From Jeotgalicoccus sp036782755 (GTDB lineage: Bacteria > Bacillota > Bacilli > Staphylococcales > Salinicoccaceae): a stretch of DNA of 15,616 nucleotides. The notes beneath the pieces were generated by a model. That model was given only the letters and a program-made list of their open reading frames with translations, made no database searches and was not told where the DNA came from. Location of the stretch: assembly GCA_036782755.1 (NCBI GenBank), contig DAIPYL010000035.1, positions 1-15,616 of the forward strand, written 5' to 3'. The translations under genes were made by a program, and so were the position numbers. Every line of letters begins with the position of its first letter. Position 1 is the first letter of the stretch. This document shows, piece by piece, positions 12,856 through 15,616 of the stretch.

Positions 12856-14569
12856 CGAGATGGCCCCCTTTTTTCTGCGATTCGTAAATTTCCCTGTACA
12901 GTGCCGATGTGTGCAGCAGCTCATCGTGAGTGCCGAGAGCGGAAATCTCGCCGTCATCTAAAAGCAGCACACGGTCTGCCTGTTCGGCAGTGGATATTTT
13001 CTGCGTAATAACGATACGTGTCACATTCTCGCCTTCCAGTGCATCCCATAAATTATTCTCAGTTCTGACATCGAGTGCAGATGTCGAATCATCCAATATA
13101 AGAATTGACGGTTTTCTGACAAGCGCGCGTGCAATTGACAGGCGCTGCTTCTGACCGCCGGATAATGTGACACCCATCTGGCCGACCGGCGTTTCATACG
13201 TATCATCAAAATTCATAATATTATCGTGTATCTGGGCTTTCTCAGATGACATAAACACGTCATCCTCTTCCGCGTGCAGATTACCCCACAGCAGATTTTC
13301 ATATATACTGCCGGTAAATAAAATTGCACGCTGCGGCACATATCCGATTGTCTGTCTGAGCTCTCCGGTATGCCAGTCGAGCACGTTTTTACCGTTGACA
13401 GAAACAACACCGTCTGTCGCATCATACATATTCGGTATCAAACCGATTAAAGAACTCTTCCCTGAACCGGTTCCGCCCATAATAACAAAGTTTTCATTAT
13501 CGTGAATTTCAAATGAAATATTTTTTAAAACATAGCGTCCCGTATTCGGATATTTAAATGACACGTTTTCAAATTTAACTGTGCCTGCGCTGTCGGCCGC
13601 TTCAAACGTTTCCTTCTCTTCAACAGCAACCGGTGCATGAAGAATCTCACTGATACGGTCGCTCGAAGCTTTCGCACGGGATGATGCGATAATCAGAAAG
13701 GCAAACATCGAGAACCCGCCCTGCATACGGAGTGCGTAGTTAATGACGGCAACAATCTCGCCGACAGCAACATCATTCGTCTGCAGCAGATCCGATGCCA
13801 CCCATAATACGAGCAGCAGACTGCCGTTCATAATTAATAACAGAACCGGCAGAATTGATTCCATCAGTCTTAATGCAAATATTGTATCGCTGCGCAGTTT
13901 TGCTGCGACTTTCGCAAACTTCCCTGTTTCGTATTCGCCTGAGTCGTTGGCTTTTATCAGTCTGACCGCTTCTAAATTCTGCTGGATAAAACGGTTAATT
14001 CTGTCAAGCCAGTGCTGGACGCGAAGGAATATTTCCGCACCTTTCTTCGATGCAAAAAACAGAAATATTGCAAGTATCGGCGTCAGCAGTGATAAATACA
14101 ATCCAAGCGTCGGATTGACGAGGAACGACATAACGAGCGATCCGATAACGAGAAGCGGTGCGCGGAGCAGTATGCGTAAACTCATAAAGAGCAGCATTTC
14201 TGTCTGCAGCACATCCTGAGTCATCCGGGTAATCAGACTGGACGTCGAAAAACGCGATAACGTCGCAAGTGTGAAATGCTGTACCCGGGTGAAAATCGCC
14301 ATCCTGAGATCATATCCGAACATGTTCGTTAAATGACTCGTAAAGTATGTATTAAATATACCTGCAAAAAGTGAGATTAAAGACACCCCGAACATAATCA
14401 CCAGATAGAAAATTACATTGTCGATGCTGTTAATCATAATCCCGTTATCGATAATCTGCTGGATGAACAGCGGCTGAATCAGCTCGACAGACAGTTCGAT
14501 AAACATAAAAAATAAGGCAATAAAAATCATCCATTTGTACTTCATGGCATAGCGGTAAACTGTAATCAT
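12848..14569 (-). CDS. Heterodimeric ABC exporter half-transporter, degenerate ATPase site (YfiB/LmrC-like)
   Basis: This 573-aa half-transporter has six predicted membrane helices (about 12-300) and a C-terminal nucleotide-binding domain. Walker A is GGTGSGKS (365-372), the Q-loop VPQ (411-413) and the signature a full LSGGQ (469-473). Walker B is ILILDDS (489-495), with Asp494 in place of the catalytic Glu, and the H-loop reads ITQK with Gln523 in place of His. These substitutions are the hallmark of the degenerate subunit in heterodimeric type IV exporters; they do not indicate decay. The ATG at 14569 has AAAGGATGG at 7 nt. Sizes and order (573 then about 605 aa) recall B. subtilis YfiB/YfiC, an analogy from memory. 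Translation is coupled to the partner by an ATGACTAA overlap. Confidence 0.93.
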   Translation of the reverse strand: MITVYRYAMKYKWMIFIALFFMFIELSVELIQPLFIQQIIDNGIMINSIDNVIFYLVIMFGVSLISLFAGIFNTYFTSHLTNMFGYDLRMAIFTRVQHFTLATLSRFSTSSLITRMTQDVLQTEMLLFMSLRILLRAPLLVIGSLVMSFLVNPTLGLYLSLLTPILAIFLFFASKKGAEIFLRVQHWLDRINRFIQQNLEAVRLIKANDSGEYETGKFAKVAAKLRSDTIFALRLMESILPVLLLIMNGSLLLVLWVASDLLQTNDVAVGEIVAVINYALRMQGGFSMFAFLIIASSRAKASSDRISEILHAPVAVEEKETFEAADSAGTVKFENVSFKYPNTGRYVLKNISFEIHDNENFVIMGGTGSGKSSLIGLIPNMYDATDGVVSVNGKNVLDWHTGELRQTIGYVPQRAILFTGSIYENLLWGNLHAEEDDVFMSSEKAQIHDNIMNFDDTYETPVGQMGVTLSGGQKQRLSIARALVRKPSILILDDSTSALDVRTENNLWDALEGENVTRIVITQKISTAEQADRVLLLDDGEISALGTHDELLHTSALYREIYESQKKGGHLDD

Positions 14570-14653
14570 TTTGAAACCATCCTTTGTATCTGTGACGTGA
14601 ATGCCAGATTGTTACAAATCCCCTTCGATGATATTCTTTCGAAATCCGAATTA

Positions 14654-14689
14654 ATTATATTATGCCATAAAAGTGACATAATTTTCACT
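14654..14689 (-). promoter_or_regulatory. Candidate promoter with AGTGA/TCACT dyad upstream of the ABC operon
   Basis: The minus strand shows GTGAAA (14683-14688), 18 nt, then CATAAT (14659-14664), with a second TATAAT at 14654-14659. A dyad, AGTGA-N8-TCACT (14672-14689), covers the spacer and could bind a local regulator, but no regulator gene is adjacent. The 160-nt spacer 14570-14729 contains nothing else I can support. Confidence 0.35.
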
Positions 14690-14729
14690 AAACTTGAACT
14701 GAAAATTATATTTTTATTTTTGAATGCAG

Positions 14730-14765
14730 AAAACGGACGCACCTTTGTCCGGATGCGCCCGTTTT
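14730..14765 (-). terminator. Hairpin terminator of ymdB
   Basis: Ten nt after the ymdB stop, AAAACGGGCGCA pairs with TGCGTCCGTTTT over 12 positions with one G-U wobble. The stem ends in TTTT, and A-rich flanks also make it plausible in the opposite direction. Confidence 0.75.
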
Positions 14766-14775
14766 ATTTGTGTTG

Positions 14776-15534
14776 TTATTCTTCGATTTTAAAGTTTTTA
14801 ATCGTTTTCGAGTCAGTGTCGATAATGACACCGCTGATGACACCTTTGCCTTCATCCGGCACAACGTGGCGTTCAGGCAGATTCGTAATAAATCTGCGGA
14901 TGACTTCGTCTTTTCTGATACCTAATATACCGTCTTTAAAACCGGTCATGCCGACATCAGTGATGTAAACTGTGCCATTCGGCAGACGCGTCGCATCGTT
15001 CGTCTGCACGTGCGTATGTGTGCCGACTACAGCATTCACACGCCCGTCGAGATGATAACCCATCGCAATCGACTCACTCGTCGTCTCGCTGTGGAAATCA
15101 ACGAATGCAGCATCGTATTCATTCTCTTCGAGAATTTTATCGATCACTTTAAACGGATTTTCAATCGGCTCAAGGAAACTGCGCGCCTGCAGATTAACGA
15201 TGAGCAGCTTTTTGCCATTAATATTAACGACACGGCTGCCGTCACCCGGTGTGCCTTCCGGGAAGTTCGCCGGACGCACCATTTTGACATCTTTTTCTAA
15301 TAACTCATACACTTCGCGCTTAGCGAATGCGTGGTTACCCAGCGTGATAAAATCCGCACCGCCGTTTAAAATTTCTTTATAAGTACTTTCAGTTATACCT
15401 TTACCGTGTGCCGCGTTTTCACCATTAACAATCGTAAAATGTGCACCATGTTCTCTTTTCAGACCCGGTAAATAATTTTTAATCATGCGCCGGCCAATTT
15501 TTCCGACAACATCTCCAATGAATAAAATTCTCAT
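14776..15534 (-). CDS. ymdB: YmdB-family metallophosphodiesterase (cyclic nucleotide phosphodiesterase)
   Basis: YmdB of B. subtilis is a dinuclear-metal phosphodiesterase active on 2',3'- and 3',5'-cyclic nucleotides. It influences RNase Y-linked mRNA turnover, motility and biofilm decisions. From the ATG at 15534 the protein is 252 aa. All expected ligands are present: Asp8 in FIGDVVG, Glu39-Asn40 in VNGENAAHG, Asn67-His68 in LGNHAF, His148 in VDFHSE, and His173/His175 in GTHTHVQT. The TTG one codon earlier is a possible start, but ATG with GGTGAT upstream is preferred. In related genomes ymdB sits near rny and ricA; here the ABC pair and a riboswitch lie between ymdB and ricA. Its upstream neighbour is outside the window. 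Confidence 0.95.
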   Translation of the reverse strand: MRILFIGDVVGKIGRRMIKNYLPGLKREHGAHFTIVNGENAAHGKGITESTYKEILNGGADFITLGNHAFAKREVYELLEKDVKMVRPANFPEGTPGDGSRVVNINGKKLLIVNLQARSFLEPIENPFKVIDKILEENEYDAAFVDFHSETTSESIAMGYHLDGRVNAVVGTHTHVQTNDATRLPNGTVYITDVGMTGFKDGILGIRKDEVIRRFITNLPERHVVPDEGKGVISGVIIDTDSKTIKNFKIEE

Positions 15535-15558
15535 CAAATCACCCTATCTATTGTGTTA

Positions 15559-15564
15559 ATTATA
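15559..15564 (-). promoter_or_regulatory. Candidate -10 element for ymdB
   Basis: TATAAT on the minus strand lies 24 nt before the ymdB ATG. No good -35 is seen at 16-18 nt. The rest of 15538-15616 contains no coding start I can support. Confidence 0.3.
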
Positions 15565-15616
15565 CATTATTTTGCGGTGGATAATAGAGGGAGTTTGGGA
15601 GGTGTGTTGGGCCTTT

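Noticed and set aside
12856..12957. 34-residue N-terminal extension of the second ABC gene
   Set aside because: It lies entirely within the preceding ABC gene in another frame, is Cys/His/Arg-rich, and lacks a ribosome binding site. The ATG at 12855 has a good one.
12848..14569. ABC subunit as a decaying pseudogene because Walker B Glu and H-loop His are missing
   Set aside because: The partner subunit has the complementary pattern, as in known heterodimeric exporters, and the frame is intact.
15591..15616. STAR-like (Staphylococcus aureus repeat) sequence TGTGTTGGGCC at the window end
   Set aside because: It lacks one G and the final C-run of the remembered consensus, occurs once, and is cut by the window edge.

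Overview
The window looks like chromosomal DNA of a low-to-moderate GC Gram-positive (Bacillota). The gene set and order (mutS-mutL-hydrolase-miaA-hfq, then gpx, hflX and an aluminium-resistance-type PLP protein, with ymdB and ricA nearby) point to Staphylococcaceae. A non-Staphylococcus genus such as Jeotgalicoccus or Salinicoccus is likely, but this rests on remembered gene order and protein resemblance, not on a search. Nearly all genes are on the minus strand, so transcription runs from high to low coordinates. There is no rRNA, tRNA, insertion sequence or CRISPR array. The window contains a 100-N assembly gap at 3069-3168.

Reading in the direction of transcription: ymdB (cyclic-nucleotide phosphodiesterase family) ends in a hairpin terminator. 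Next come two overlapping half-transporter genes encoding a heterodimeric ABC exporter with one degenerate ATP site, closed by another hairpin. A strong promoter then drives a TPP riboswitch with its own antiterminator/terminator switch. The first gene after it is not a thiamine gene but ricA (ymcA), which has its own strong terminator. Between ricA and thiW lies an array of four exactly 41-bp units of interrupted palindromes. thiW (thiamine-precursor ECF S component) has a perfect Shine-Dalgarno sequence but only an ATC codon at the right distance. An extended -10 promoter then starts the compact mutS-mutL-alpha/beta hydrolase-miaA-hfq operon.

The hfq gene runs into the gap, and a thiol peroxidase gene (gpx) on the plus strand runs into it from the other side. 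An ORF drawn across the Ns is a chimera. gpx is divergent from hflX, which overlaps the downstream ynbB-like PLP gene. After a hairpin and a strong promoter, the window ends in the first 29 codons of a probable polysaccharide/teichoic-acid ABC-2 permease.

Functionally the window is rich in genome maintenance (MutS, MutL) and RNA/ribosome functions (YmdB, RicA, MiaA, Hfq, HflX). The transporter pair and thiW with its regulatory DNA appear intercalated. The points most worth a second look are the TPP riboswitch in front of ricA, the 41-bp phased palindrome array, the possible ATC start of thiW, a peroxidase lacking its usual Gln and resolving Cys, and the hidden hfq.
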